This document shows, piece by piece, positions 1 to 11,045 of a stretch of DNA of 64,000 nucleotides (position 1 is the stretch's first letter; each line of letters starts with the position of its first letter). Under the pieces are notes generated by a model. The model was not told where the DNA came from and ran no database searches. It saw nothing but the letters and a program-made list of their open reading frames with translations. The stretch comes from Cyrtodaria siliqua (lineage: Eukaryota; Mollusca; Bivalvia; Adapedonta; Hiatellidae). Both the position numbers and the translations under genes were made by a program. The DNA is taken from positions 1 through 64,000 of the forward strand of contig JAWPHD010001212.1 of assembly GCA_037043455.1 (NCBI GenBank), in the 5' to 3' direction.

Positions 1-71
1 GAGGGGTATAGGTTGTTTGTGTGTATTTCTTCAGCATAATACATTACGAGAATCAACAACATAAATGTTTC

Positions 72-483
72 TTAGTCCGAATTCTCTATATATAACTTTC
101 GATAACGTCTATGAAAAAGCTCCATGTACATTACACGTGTGAATATACATTTGTGATACAGATGGACAATTTTAGGAGAGAAATCATGTTTCTGTAAATC
201 GTCAGAAAGTGTATTTTGATGGATTACACCCATATAAAGCGTCTCACGTATTTCTGTATATATATTTAGCAGTAATTGAACTTCCTTACTGAAGAAACAC
301 ATCCATCAGTTGTGTCACCATACATCCATATGTATACCACCACGAAGAGGCCAGCTATACTATCAATGTCCTGCAATATGTCTCTGATTTGTGAGAAGAA
401 GTGCTCATTTGGTGAACTTGCAGAATGCCTGTCGCTTATATAGAGAGAATCATGTTCACGAAAGTTGAGACGGGTAGAAGAAA
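72..483 (+). repeat. Dispersed repeat family B, upstream part
   Basis: This is the first of several copies of a dispersed sequence labelled B here. Related copies lie near 3.1, 8.2, 9.7, 31.9 and 34.9 kb. Shared landmarks are a box around GCATTACACGTGTGAATATG, the phrase ACTGAAGAAACACATCCATC, and a box ending GGTGAACTTGCAGAATGCCT. The copy is interrupted at 484 by a foldback element and resumes near 845. Overlapping open frames here are not conserved in length between copies, so I do not call a gene. Confidence 0.6.
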
Positions 484-760
484 TGGGGGAAATGGGCGGA
501 AGAAAGGTAAATTAAAATGATTTTAAATCGATCCGCATGATAAATAGAATATCATGTTAGTGCCTGATCAGAAACCAGTTTATCAGTGAGGCTAAGAAAA
601 AGATGAAGCTCCGAGGGCTGTGCCGAGGGCTTCATTTTCTCGTGCCAAACCTGATAAACTGGATACGATCATGGCACAACCATGATATTCTATTTATCAT
701 GCTGACTCGATTTAAAATCATTTAATTTACCTTTTTCCCCATTTTCCCCCATTTTTTTCC
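484..760. mobile_element. Foldback MITE with ~75-bp inverted arms
   Basis: The two ends are inverted copies of each other: a G/A-rich outer part, then GGTAAATTAAAATGATTTT, then GCATGATAAATAGAATATCA on the left, mirrored at 680-760. A smaller hairpin sits in the middle (ATGAAGC at 603-609 against GCTTCAT at 629-635). No transposase is present, so it would be non-autonomous. It splits a family B copy, which dates it as younger than B. No clear target-site duplication could be fixed by eye. Confidence 0.7.
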
Positions 761-844
761 GTTCAAACTCATACCCAGGACATCCATCAAATATACCCTG
801 GACGGTCATCAATGAGGTTACTGACGGTCATCAAAAGAAGTGCA

Positions 845-1100
845 CCTGACGGGATAGGAAACGTAATTCTGCAGATCGACATGATAAATTACATACGTGC
901 TGGAGCTTGTAGAAACAGCCATGTGCGAATCATTGAATGATTGGAATAACAATCAGTAAAACCGATCAAATACCACAGGTCGTTTACTTATATCACACGA
1001 AGTTGAATATGAAAACCGACATGTTGGGGACTCTTTACGACGTATACCTCAATCATGAAAATGAAGTAAAAGTGTCCCCGGTCATGTTTTGTTTCATAGA
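845..1100 (+). repeat. Dispersed repeat family B, downstream part
   Basis: This continues the B copy cut by the MITE at 484-760. It carries the B landmarks GAGCTTGTAGAAACAGCCAT and GAATATGAAAACCGACATGT, also seen near 8.5-8.75 and 32.3-32.4 kb. From 1,100 to about 1,480 the sequence is AT-rich and I see nothing recognisable. Confidence 0.55.
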
Positions 1101-1479
1101 CATGTTGTAAACTTATCGTTATATTAAATCGATAATCAATACACAACACTAGATATTTACAATTCACACATTGCCCATATCTGTGAATATCGAGAATAAG
1201 ATTTTATTTGATGACGTAGAAAGCTTTGAACAGGTAAATTAATCCACAGGTAAATGTATTTCTCGGTTATTCTGACAATAGTTGTGCAGCTATACAATTC
1301 AGATTTACCTCATTTCCCATGCAGTCACTCAGTGGTATGAATAGTATCTACGTCATGCAAATAATACTTATTTTTACATACAATTTAGTAGCGGTTTGAA
1401 AATATATGTTTCTTTCCGAGGGACTATCAAGAAATGTTCATATGATGTATATGAGTTAAATGTGTTATATTGATAATAC

Positions 1480-1685
1480 TACAAACAAGGGTGGCCATTC
1501 ATCTTAACGCTAAATATTTGTCTTCAATTTTGTATGTATTGCTCATAACTGGTTGTTCCTGCTATCCTGCCATGTCATTGAGTACTTACAGTTATTCTCT
1601 TAATTGTGTTTGTTGCTCCCAAAGGATCACATTTATCACTATTTTTTACTGATGTGGCTTTCTATACTTTCTGTATTTCTGTGTC
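1480..1685 (+). repeat. PLE-tail and family-C related sequence leading into a minisatellite
   Basis: The stretch matches the junction seen after family B elsewhere (ATATTTGTCTTCAAT, then GTCATTGAGTAC). It also contains a phrase shared with family C (TGTGTTTGTTGCTCCCAAAG; compare 28.5 kb). It runs directly into the 64-bp array that follows. Confidence 0.45.
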
Positions 1686-2490
1686 TGTGAAGGCTACATT
1701 TCCTGTTCGACTGTTATCTACTTGTCTATACTTCTGTATTCTATGTTCTGTGAAGGCTACATTTCCTGTTCGACTGTTATCTACTTTTCTATACTTTCTG
1801 TATTCTATGTTCTGTGAAGGCTACATTTCCTGTTCGACTGTTTATACCTACTTGTCTATACTTTCTGTATTCTATGTTCTGTGAAGGCTACATTTCCTGT
1901 TCGACTGTGTTATCTACTTGTCTATACTTTCTGTATTCCATGGTTCTGTGAAGGCTACATTTCCGCTGTTCGACTGTTATACTACTTGTCTATACTTTCT
2001 GTAATTCTAGTGTTCTGTGAAGGCTACATTTCCTTGTTCGACTGTTATACTACTTGTCTATACTTTCTGTATTCTATGTTCTGTGAAGGCTACATTTCCT
2101 GTTCGACTGTTATACTACTTGTCTATACTTTCTGTATCTATGTTCCTGTGAAGGGCTACATTCCCTGTTCGACTGTATATACTACTTGTCTATACTTTCT
2201 GTATCTATGTTCTGTGAAGGCTACATTTCCTGTTCGACTGTTATACTACTTGTCTATACTTTCTGTATTCTATGTTCTGTGAAGGCTACATTTCCTGTTC
2301 GACTGTTATACTACTTGTCTATACTTTCTGTATTCTGTGTTCTGTGAAGGCTACATTTCCTGTTCGACTGTTATCTACTTGTCTATACTTTCTGTATTCT
2401 ATGTTCTGTGAAGGCTACATTTCCTGTTCGACTGTTATACTAGCTACATTTCCTGTTCGACTGTTATACTACTTGTCTATACTTTTCATA
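1686..2490 (+). repeat. 64-66 bp minisatellite, about 12 units, derived from the PLE 3-prime tail
   Basis: Each unit begins near TGTGAAGGCTACATTTCCTG and continues through TTCGACTGTTAT and ACTTGTCTATACTTTCTG. There are about twelve units plus a truncated last one. The core box (TTCCTGTTCGACT) is the one found once near the 3-prime end of each PLE tail, for example near 6,410, 30,810 and 32,900. The array therefore appears to be an expansion of that tail. Open frames across it are only a by-product of the repeat. Confidence 0.85.
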
Positions 2491-2599
2491 TTTTCATAGA
2501 TACATTACCTATATATATCGCCAAATATTGCTGCCAGGTGTGCTAGAAGATACTGCCTGGATTTACTTATCAACAGTTTATTTTGGATTCTACTATGGA

Positions 2600-2860
2600 A
2601 AGAGTGAGTTTGATGTAACCTTGTACTTGCATTAAAGTTCCCAGCAGACTTTTTTTTTGCCACAGACGGTTTCAAGGCCCCCTATTGTCACTCAGTTTGT
2701 GATTGCGTAACTTTGCATTTAGATAATTAGTTATCCAATGTAGTTTTAGTCTGTTTTGAATGCGTGAATTGGTTGAATGCGTATGACTTTTATATTAAAA
2801 CTTAGTGTTGTCGATACAACCGTTTGAAGACAAACCGAAGACACACAATAAATAAAAATC
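2600..2860 (+). repeat. Diverged PLE 3-prime tail fragment
   Basis: It retains the order of boxes seen in better PLE tails: a T-run after AGCAGAC, a diverged copy of the GACCGTTCCAAGGCGGTAGC box (here CAGACGGTTTCAAGGCCCCC), TATTGTCA, then a GTTGAATGCGTATGAC stretch. No coding sequence is retained. Confidence 0.45.
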
Positions 2861-3237
2861 CATGTCGTTGATATTAACAGTACCTTTTGTTTTTATCAAG
2901 CTATGCCTATCATATGCCTATCGACCAAAAGTATGTATACACCTAAAAGATGAAATACTGAAAATTAAATAATGACAAACGAGTGAACCGCAACTGAGAA
3001 GGTGTACACTTTCGTGACATGCGCAACAATGACAGTGAGTAAGAGTACTATAAACCAACACAGAGCCTGCTATATACTTATGATTTATAGCAGCTGTTAC
3101 AAGAAATATAAGAGGTCATAGTAATATTCTCTAAAGTTTGCTTTCATGACGCGCGAACGCCATGTGCAATACACGTGGAAATACGCTTTTGTATACTGAC
3201 GACTATCTTTTTGAAAAGAAATCATTCTTCTGAAAAT
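2861..3237 (+). repeat. Family B head
   Basis: This shares with 9.45-9.8 kb and 33.55-33.85 kb a run of boxes: TATCAAGCTATGC, ACCTAAAAGATGAA, GACAAACGAGTGAACC, ATGCGCAACAATGACAGTGA. The B-type CCATGTGCAATACACGTG box follows at about 3,160. Confidence 0.55.
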
Positions 3238-3391
3238 CATCAGGAAACACTATGATACTAAAGAACTCTCTTCACTGAAGAAAGACATCAATTAACATAG
3301 CACACATCCATATGCATCAGGAAACACTATGATACTATGAACTCTCTTCACTGAAGAAAGACATCAATTAACGATAGCACACATCCATATG
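3238..3391 (+). repeat. 77-bp tandem duplication inside family B
   Basis: Two nearly identical 77-bp copies start CATCAGGAAACACTATGATA. A third start follows at 3,392. The duplicated block is the family B segment that carries ACTGAAGAAAGACATC. Few differences separate the copies, so the duplication looks recent. Confidence 0.8.
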
Positions 3392-3474
3392 CATCAGGAA
3401 AGAAAGCTATAACATTAATGGCCTGCAATATGTTTCTAATTGTTAAGGAGATTGTTCAATTGGTAAATGTTCAG

Positions 3475-4070
3475 ATGACAAATCACATCACTATAGAAGT
3501 CAGGCTGTGATTGTCCTTGTCGTAGAAGAGTTATTACAATTACTTTATATTCTGAAAAGTAGTTCAAGATTACGAAAATAAAATTGTGCAAAAGTTTATG
3601 GTTTTTGGTTGCCCCGCTGGAGCAGCTTTTTAGTGATACACATATTACGAATATTAAAGTCCTCAACTCGACTACAACCTCTATAGAAAAAGAATAAGTT
3701 GATAAACATAGATCCCATAAGAAGTAGCTCGGGGAGAATCCATATCTAATCTCAGTGGGGATAAATAACAATATCAAAATTAAAATCATCTTCTCTTAAC
3801 ATTTTAATAATGATTTCACCATTTTCAATAGAGACATGTAAATCAAGTAAAGAAGCGACAGTATCAGAAATGAGAAATAGAATGGGTTGTCAATATTCAA
3901 TATGTCATGCAGATACCGAGAGGTGTCATTAAAGGCTTCTGTTACATCTGCCTGAGTATCTGGGGGAAAGGTTCAATATAAAATCTCTTTATAGCAATAC
4001 AAGAACAAATCTGCGGCAAGAAGGGTGCACAGTTCCTTCCTGTAGGGATACGAGAGGTGTTCAGCTCATA
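3475..4070 (-). pseudogene. Penelope-like reverse transcriptase fragment
   Basis: Read on the minus strand, this aligns by eye with the C-terminal half of the RT seen at 18.5-19.6 and 53.8-54.6 kb. It includes the segment just after the catalytic YLDD motif and the downstream TLLRQGQSQPDFYSDVI stretch, equivalent to TLLRQGLSQPDFYGDVIYKL elsewhere. Motifs A and B are absent. The frame is broken in several places and the 3-prime tail is missing, so this is an internal fragment. It borders a family B copy on its left. Confidence 0.7.
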
Positions 4071-4743
4071 ACGTTTACACATTTATTTTTCGTAATTGAA
4101 TCAAATATCTTGACATTCATCCCGAATGTGTTCATTTTAATGAAGTCTAATGATTTTTCCGATATAAAACATTATGACACGAACTATTATGCGCTTCTTA
4201 ATTTTGCTGCATCTGTATTTTTGGAAAAGGGTAGAGAATGACGTTTTGAAGCTCAAATCTTCAATTATAAACATAACGTAAAACTTCTAATTCGAACCTT
4301 CAACTGCAGGCTTTGTTATAAGTTCCTCCTCTATAACAAATACGTTTCATTACTTTCTTATAAGAAAAAAAAACATATAACAAATATATGATAAACACAC
4401 ACATTTGCAAATAATGATGAAAAAATAATAAATTTTGACCAAAATATATATTTATTATTTTATTTTGATGATACAAGCAACAATAACTATTACCTTTTTG
4501 TATTAGACTATATGAATAAAACGCCTATTTTGATTAATTTACCAAATTGTCAGTAAAATACGAACAACAACGTTCCTACTGTCTGTCATTTTTTTAATAT
4601 TGCGTTAAAATTCTAACTTATAATTAAACATGTATAGTTTTGTTTTAATATGAAACATAATATCATATTTAACAATGTTTTAAACAATTATGATAATGCA
4701 TTTAGTGTAATAATTTGGTTTAAGGTGAAACCAACAAGTAATA
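4071..4743. other. AT-rich stretch, nothing recognised
   Basis: Strongly AT-rich with short homopolymer runs. No open frame, tandem repeat or known repeat family was recognised. Confidence 0.5.
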
Positions 4744-4845
4744 GATAGAGTCTGGTCTCAGCGAGTTGGCTTTAATAAACATCGAGATGACCGATTTAAA
4801 CATTGAGATGTTTAAATAACCAACGACCTGAGACCAGACTCTATC
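4744..4845. repeat. Imperfect ~40-bp-arm hairpin
   Basis: GATAGAGTCTGGTCTCAG on the left is mirrored by CTGAGACCAGACTCTATC on the right, and pairing continues inward through GTTGGC/ACCAAC and AAACATC/GATGTTT. The loop is about 23 nt. It could be a tiny foldback element. No partner copy was noticed in this window. Confidence 0.75.
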
Positions 4846-5470
4846 ATTTTTTTAGCATGGTGTACTTAGTAACTATGTGACATCAGAGTGACGTCCCTAA
4901 AATCCTCTATATGGTAGTTGTAGTACGGTATAGCCAGACGCCCCTTTAGTTACCCCTAAATTAGCTTTGCTATCATCACAGGAAATGTCACCAACCATGC
5001 TACAATGTGTCAATAAACGGCAAGTCAAAAGTCAAATGTAGTATTTACAGAGTGCCAGCCGGCTAACACACTCAGTAAATTTACTTCCAGGCCAATTTCA
5101 ATGGTTTAATGCCTTCTAACAACATCTCTTCCGTTTTCTCTTTCTGACCTGATATACAAAAGCGCGAGGGATCAAACACTGTTTTCAATATAGTTTTGGC
5201 GATTGCACCATATAATGAGTTACAATGAAACCGTTATCCAAAGGATTTCAGTCTATTTTTTTCTGGAATTTGTGGTAGACATAGCAACACAAAGGGCACG
5301 AAAACATAAACTATAAAATCGGTATGTATTGAATTGCAAGTAATTTTGAACAATTTACAATCTTTCAGAAATTCACAATGTGTAATATGAATGTAATACT
5401 GTATTTTATTTTAACACTAAAGTGGATGAACAGAAGATTATATTTTAAAAGTTTTATATATCTTTAACAA
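4846..5470. other. Unassigned sequence
   Basis: No gene or clear repeat is seen. A box near 5,385-5,440 resembles 43,685-43,740 (both read GAATGTAATACT then TATTTTATTT), suggesting a weakly conserved dispersed repeat attached to segment Z. Confidence 0.35.
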
Positions 5471-5481
5471 TTTGCTTTATT

Positions 5482-5880
5482 TTACACATTTGTGTGGACT
5501 GATTGCAGTTTACATGGTTTTGACATATGTCTTAATGTTTGCTGAATGATGCCAGTCAAGCTGTGAAGAAATTGTTCATTTTCATCTAAATCAAATAAAT
5601 ATTCATCATGAGATGGTCTGTCTCCACTATGTAATTGAAATTTAGAGTAAGATCTGATTGTATTTTATCGTATGAATTTCTGTAATTTTACAATAAAGTG
5701 GCTGTGGTAGTCTCATCTGGCATTACTGACAACCCCACAACATGTTTTTGTAACGAGTATGCAATTTAGACGGCTCCTTCAGGTCTTCTTTAAACTGAGG
5801 TCGTTTTAAAACCAATTACCAGTTATTTAGTGGTCTCTTACCCAAGTAGGACATGTTTAGCGGTAGTAGGTCGGTTCGCT
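5482..5880 (-). pseudogene. Unidentified coding-like segment Z, copy 1
   Basis: On the minus strand the lower part is open for roughly 60 codons before a TAA stop at 5,482-5,484. The final residues read DEYLFDLDENEQFLHSL followed by TGIIQQTLRHMSKP. Upstream, a box reading PDETT in translation is shared in nucleotides with 6,970-7,010 and 46,480-46,510, so three copies exist. A stop interrupts the frame between the two parts. I do not recognise the protein. It may be a decayed multicopy gene or an undescribed transposon ORF. A PLE fragment overlaps its right edge. Confidence 0.4.
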
Positions 5881-6435
5881 ACTATGCTTCCCTCTTTGAT
5901 TGTGTGATGACCGGACATATTGTGGATCATATAATGGTGTCTACCTAAACCCGGTGAGGACGATAAGTTTCAATGTATGTCTCCAATATTGTCTTATTGT
6001 GCCCTTAATTGTTTATTATATTGTTGCTTTGGCTTATGACAAGTCATTGAGTAATTGCTTTGTGGCTTTCTACGCTTTTGTTTTTTATTCATATATACAT
6101 GATCATCTTTGAGTTATACTTATATTGCCCATTAATGCTGCCTAGTTTGTTAGAGTATATAAAGCGGCAGGATTTCTTTATTTACACTGTCCCGTTTTAT
6201 TGGGATGACAATAGGGTAAGAGTGAGGTTTGGTTCATCCTAGATACTGATTTAAACTCCCAGCGGCTTTTTTTTTGCAAACGACCGTCCCCTAAGCGGTA
6301 GCCCGATTATCAACCGCTATGTAATTGTGGTGTTATATACTTTGCGTCTTCCTTGTAATTGCTGTTTGTTTGGTTGACTGTGTCTTCTGTGTATACTACA
6401 TTTCCTATTCGACTTTTATACCAACCAGGTCGGTC
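5840..6435 (+). pseudogene. PLE fragment: end of RT frame plus full 3-prime tail
   Basis: The left end matches the last codons of the PLE RT frame (the stretch ending VDPMMT before the stop in better copies). The non-coding tail follows: CTGTCCCGTTTTATTGGGAT, a variant of GTGAGGTTTGGTGCACCCTA, a T-rich run, the GACCGTTCC-type box, and finally TTTCCTATTCGACTTTTATA. The frame is not intact. This is a 5-prime-truncated copy. Confidence 0.65.
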
Positions 6436-6639
6436 TAGTGAGAATTAGGTACAGTCTTGTGTAAGGTGGAACGCAGTAGATACAGCACCATTTAACACTT
6501 TTCAAAAGTACTTGAAGATACAGCATACATCAGTCTTGTTCATTTGTGTACCTGTTCAGGTTGGTCCAAATAACGGAATATAAACCGGATGACGTAATAT
6601 ACTTTCTATGTATATGAGTATATTGCCAACAATTGCTGC

Positions 6640-6905
6640 CTTAGTCCCGTTTTATTGAGATGACAGTATGGTAAGAGTGAGGTTTGGTGCATCCTAGAAC
6701 CTGGATTAACATCGCGCGGTCATGCTGGCACTGACCGTTACAAGGCGGTAGCCCTATTGTGTTTGCGATGTGATATGCCTGCTTCTTATAAACGTTACAC
6801 TTGTTGTTTGTTTAAATGCGTGCTTTTGGTTGACTGGTTCTGTGATGGCTATATTTCCTGTTCTACTTTTATACCTACTCTATTGTATTCAGTATGTGCA
6901 TGCGA
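6640..6905 (+). repeat. PLE 3-prime tail, isolated copy
   Basis: It starts at GTCCCGTTTTATTGAGATGA and ends near TTTCCTGTTCTACTTTTATA, with the usual boxes in order. No RT coding is attached. Segment Z copy 2 follows directly. Confidence 0.65.
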
Positions 6906-6914
6906 GGTAATTTT

Positions 6915-7389
6915 TTATGAGTCTACGACATAATTTCAATTAAAGCAGAGACCTGTTGATATTTCATCATATGTGTTTCTGTAGTTTTACCACAATCTGG
7001 CGGCGGTAGTCTCATAAAGTCTCTTATTGCAGTGCTGCCAACCACAATATGTTTCTGCTAACGATTATACAACTGAAGGCTCCTTACGGCTTCTTCTTTT
7101 GAGTACATATCGATTTGAAACCAATTAAATCAGCTACTTAGTCGTCTCGTATCCATTTGTTTTTAGCTCCATTGAGACTGCATACTCTTTGTAATCGTCG
7201 TAGCATATCGTCATGGAAAACAATTGTTTGATTATCATGACCAATGCATATATTTACATCCGCTGTTGTCTTATTTTGTAATGGTTCTTTTAGTATCTTT
7301 TTTTCCGTGATATATACGTCTTTAGAATCCTGGTATATGTTTTTATCCAGAACATGTTCATTTGACCTATTTATGTGTCGACGTGCCAT
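6915..7389 (-). pseudogene. Unidentified coding-like segment Z, copy 2 (83-residue open frame)
   Basis: The minus-strand frame 7,389 to 7,138 begins MARRHINRSNEHVL and ends KNKWIRDD before a stop. It contains TIVFHDDMLRRLQRV. A matching VVVHDDILRQIQIV occurs at 25.0-25.2 kb, so this peptide is repeated in the window. Below 7,138 the copy continues with the PDETT-type nucleotide box shared with 5.7 and 46.5 kb. No domain is recognised. The recurrence next to PLE tails suggests either part of a larger mobile unit or a duplicated gene fragment. The start codon is a guess. Confidence 0.4.
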
Positions 7390-7702
7390 AAAACATCATT
7401 CATATATTTAAAACTTGTGAAATTATACCAGATAAATACAAGGGGGTTACAGTAGAACATCGATATTTTCTTGTTTTATATCAAAGTTGGAGTTTAATAT
7501 TTACAAATTGAATTTAAAAGGCCAAAAAGGAAAACAATTTAATTTACGAATTGAACGATAGACAGTGATCTTATGTTGCCAATGCACGTTAAGTTTACAA
7601 ACCCAACACAATAGCACACACATAAATTTCATAGTAAAGATAGTTCCTATTTTTATTAAATCATGCTCATCAAAATAAGTGTGCCAATAACAGAAACATT
7701 AA

Positions 7703-8016
7703 AGGGACACATGGCAGTCTTGAGTTTTATTCAAACATTAAAATGTGCTCCTCAATTTACTTATCCTGCGTCATTTTGGCTTTAAAACTGCTTGCATATG
7801 ATTAAATAAAAACTTGAAATTTCAATTATCTTCATTATTTCACCAATTTTTTAAATGTATTATTGATGCACTATTATAAAATGTTAGTAATATGTAAAAA
7901 TAATTTGCTTTGAACTATTTAAACAATTACTATTAATGATTGAACAAATGCAAGTGAAGAGAAAAACTAACGGGACGCCGTGAGTTTTTAAAAAATCAAG
8001 ATTGCCGTATGTCCCT
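7703..8016 (+). mobile_element. MITE with TTAA target-site duplication
   Basis: Terminal inverted repeats begin AGGGACACATGGCAGTCTTGA on the left and mirror CAAGATTGCCGTATGTCCCT on the right, with about 21 of 25 positions matching. TTAA lies immediately outside both ends (7,699-7,702 and 8,017-8,020). TTAA duplications are typical of piggyBac-like and Kolobok-like DNA transposons; the superfamily cannot be fixed here. The 314-bp element has no transposase. Partial copies occur at 37.94 and 43.1 kb. Confidence 0.8.
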
Positions 8017-8547
8017 TTAAGGAATGTCAAACAAGTGTACCAGCTCCATGTCGCGTGATGACAAGGTATGCGCAACAATAACATAGAGTTATTGTACTAA
8101 AAAAAAGCACGACTTCCTATATATGAGAACTGTGATCAAACTCTTTTGTGTATTCCTTAAACTACAAAAACACGCAGGAATTGTTCTGATTCGAATTATC
8201 TTCTTTCGATGATTATTGACGCAAGCCCCTCATGCATTACTCGTATGAATATGCATATCTTTTTACGCATGTCAATTTTAGGATAAAAAACATGTTTCTA
8301 TAAACTTCAAGAAATACTGTGATGGATTATATTTCATCTATATCTGTAAATACTGTAGGAGTAATTGAACTCGCCTTATTGAAGAAACGCATATATCAAT
8401 GCGGTCACCGAACTGGCAATAGTATCAACTTCCAGCAATATGTTTCTTATTTGTTGAAGGAAATGCTTCGATTGGTGAACTTGAAGCAGGCCTGTTTTTA
8501 TATAAATGTTGCTAGAGCTTGCGGAAACAGCAAATCGTTCAATTGTT

Positions 8548-8700
8548 GGCATTCCAGTCTGTAAATGCTATTGATACCAGTGCAGTTAACTAATATCAGG
8601 CATTCCAGTCTGTAAATGCTATTGATACCAGTGCAGTTTACTAATATCAGGCATTTCAGTCTGTAAATGCTATTGATACCAGTGCAGTTTACTAATATAA
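8548..8700 (+). repeat. 51-bp tandem repeat, three units
   Basis: Three almost identical units start GGCATTCCAGTCTGTAAATG and end CTAATATCA. The unit spans the point where family B carries a single GATACCAGTGCAGTTTACTA box, so it is a local expansion of B. Confidence 0.9.
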
Positions 8701-8819
8701 GATGAAGCTGACTATGACAACCAGCATATCGGGGACCCTGTGATGGCGGATGTTGACGTATACCTTAATGAAAGAAAGTTAACGTTTAATATTTGTCTTT
8801 AATCTTGTATTGTCGTGCG

Positions 8820-9480
8820 TCAACCTGTTGGTGGTGTCGCATGCCCTGCTTCTTATTAACATTGTACCGGCTGTTTGGTTTTATACATGCTCTTGGTTGA
8901 CTCTTTTCTGATACCTACCTACTTTTATATATAATTTTCTTTTTGTGCTCTTAACGATCTATTTTCTTCTTGTTCTGGATTATGCCATATTTTTTATTGA
9001 TGGCTTAAACAAATGTTTCTCGTATTCATTAACAGTTTCACGTTTAAGTTGAATGACAATACGGTAAGGGTGAAATTGTTTGCACCCTGGAACATTCTTT
9101 CAACCACACAGCGGCCTTTTCATTCGATGACGGTGTCAAGGCACATGTGGTCATCTATTTTATGTTTGTAGTGTCGCGTGCTATGTTTTAAGACAAGTAG
9201 TTATCCGTGTAGTTGTTGTAGGGGTTGAATAGCACATATCGATATTGACGTCACACAATAAGACATTGAACAATAGCAACACAATCAAATTCGATAGATT
9301 CCAGATCTGATTTCATTATACATATTTTTACGAATGAAAGCTATTTTTAGCAATTTTAAGCAATCTTAGTCCGTGCTTTTCGTGGATTTGGTTGACTACG
9401 TATTGCGAATGCTACATGTTTTCCTGTTGGACTGTTGTATCTACTTTTGAAGTCAATACAAGTTTGGTACATTTATTTCA
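8820..9480 (+). repeat. Diverged PLE-tail sequences
   Basis: Tail boxes appear twice in weak form: a GTTGACTC box with TACCTACTTTTATA at 8,895-8,935, and GGTAAGGGTGAAATTGTTTG, GCACCCTGGAAC, a GGCCTTTT run and TTCCTGTTGGACTG between 9,070 and 9,440. The 9.2-9.38 kb middle does not match other tails. Confidence 0.45.
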
Positions 9481-9960
9481 TAGACACAACCTAATACACA
9501 CAAATACACATTTTTCTTTATCAAACTATGCTCATGAAATGAAGAATACCTTTAAAACAGGAATAACGGCAACAAATGATGCCAAACAAGTGAATCTACA
9601 CTGAGAAAGTGTGCGCTCGAATGATGACAAGGCATGCGCAACAATGACAGTGAGTTAGTGTACTACACATATATCAAGCAACACGGAGTTTTATATACTT
9701 ATGATTTACGGCAACGGTGTATTGGATATATAAGATTATTAAATGAGAAATGTAATCAATATGTTGTATGTATTAATTTTCTTCCGCATTACACGTCTAA
9801 GAAAGAGTAAGTGGTCTTTGTCACATTCTCTCATGTTTATTTCCGATGATTACTGAGCGCTATGTGTTACTAGTTACAATTTTAGGAGATAAATCACTTT
9901 TCTCTAAATTGTCAGGGAATACTGTGATGGATAACGTATAGACCGTGAGCCATACACTTT
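9440..9960 (+). repeat. Family B head
   Basis: This shares boxes in order with 2.86-3.2 and 33.54-33.85 kb: CAATACAAGTTTGGTACATT, TATCAAACTATGCTCATGAA, GCGCAACAATGACAGTGAGT, GAAATGTAATCAA. It then carries the ATTACACGTCTAAG and GATAAATCACTTTTCTC boxes of B before similarity stops. Confidence 0.55.
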
Positions 9961-10079
9961 TTTGTTACCATCTCAAGGGACAAATTCTTACTAGTACCAT
10001 GTTATTGAGTACCTTGTAGAGAAACAAAAAATCCATGATAGCAGTGTAAACAGGGTAGCTGATTCCTGTTATTAGAGTT

Positions 10080-11045
10080 ATCTCCCCCTTTTAAGCAAAC
10101 TATTGTTTCTTTAAAAAATCGATTTCGCTGAAACTAGAAGAGCTACAGGTCTAATATTTTGCATGTATTATTCATTTAGGGTCCTCTACCAAGTATTTAT
10201 AAAATGGTGACCCCAGGGTCAAATATGGCCCAGCCCCGGGGGTAACATTTTTTCATACAGTTATATAGGAAATCTTTAAAAATAAATAATTTTCTCTAAA
10301 ACTGTAAGAGCTAGAGGTCCCATTTTATGCATGAAGCATAAGCTTATGGTCCACTAGCAAGTATGTTAAAATGTTGACCCTGGGGTCATATCTGGCTCCG
10401 CCCCAGGGGGGTCATATATTTACATAGAGTCGTATAGGGGGGGGGGGGGGGGGGGGGTTGGGGTTAACGTTTTACAAAGAGTTATATAGAAAAGTCCATA
10501 AAATATTCTTTTTCTGAAACTACAAAAGCTAACGGTCTAATACGATGCATGTAGCATAAGAGTATCGATCTCTACCAATTTATTTTGTTCAAATGGTGAT
10601 ATTAAGGTCAAATTTCGCCCGGTCCCGGGGGTAAAATATTTACATAGAGTTATGTGAGGAACGTCTATAAACATCTTCTCAGAAACTACAAGAGCTAGAG
10701 GTGTAATAAGCTACATGTAGCTTAAGATTATTGTCCTGTACCAAGTAATTTAAATGGTGTCCCTTGAATCAAGCCTGGAATCAAATTTGGCCCTGTCCCG
10801 GGGGTCACACTATAACATTGAATGATATAGGAAAATATATTCAAACAGCTTCTCTGATACTTCAGAAGCTAAATAATAGTTTGCATGTACCATAAGCTTA
10901 TGATCCTCTACCTAGTTTGTTCAAATGGCGACAATGGGGTCAAGTATGACCACCACAGGGGTCACAGTTTTACAGATTTATATAAAGAAATTATTGTTGT
11001 TTCTTAAAACATGAGAGCACTTTGAGACAAGGCGAGTGTGTCTCT
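10080..11045 (+). repeat. Diverged ~160-170 bp tandem array, about six units
   Basis: Recurring boxes are ACTACAAGAGCTAGAGGTCT, GCATAAGCTTATGGTCC, CAAATGGTGACC, GGGGTCAAAT, and a CCCGGGGGTCA-type box followed by TACATAGAGTTATATAGG. The last box recurs near 10,240, 10,406, 10,460, 10,627, 10,800 and 10,957. The short 10,406-10,460 step coincides with a G-run and looks like a deletion or partial unit. A further unit lies at 27.12 kb. Sequences of this type are, to my knowledge, common in bivalve genomes. Function unknown. Confidence 0.7.
10437..10457 (+). repeat. Run of 21 G
   Basis: An uninterrupted G homopolymer inside the preceding array. It could form G-quadruplex structures and is also a likely place for sequencing or assembly length error. 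Confidence 0.85.

Larger units (their letters stand above)
7600..8760 (+). repeat. Family B copy interrupted by a TTAA MITE
   Basis: Family B head boxes (ATCATGCTCATCAAA at about 7,662) occur before the MITE at 7,703-8,016. The rest follows: GTCAAACAAGTG, ATGCGCAACAATAACA, ACTGAAG-type boxes and AATGCTTCGATTGGTGAAC. An 81-residue open frame at 8,319-8,564 spans the most conserved part. Its reading frame is not the one kept open in the 32.2 kb copy, so coding is doubtful. Confidence 0.55.

Noticed and set aside
1606..2499. Overlapping open frames of 75-133 codons
   Set aside because: They run through the 64-bp minisatellite and change frame with unit length variants, so they are products of the repeat.
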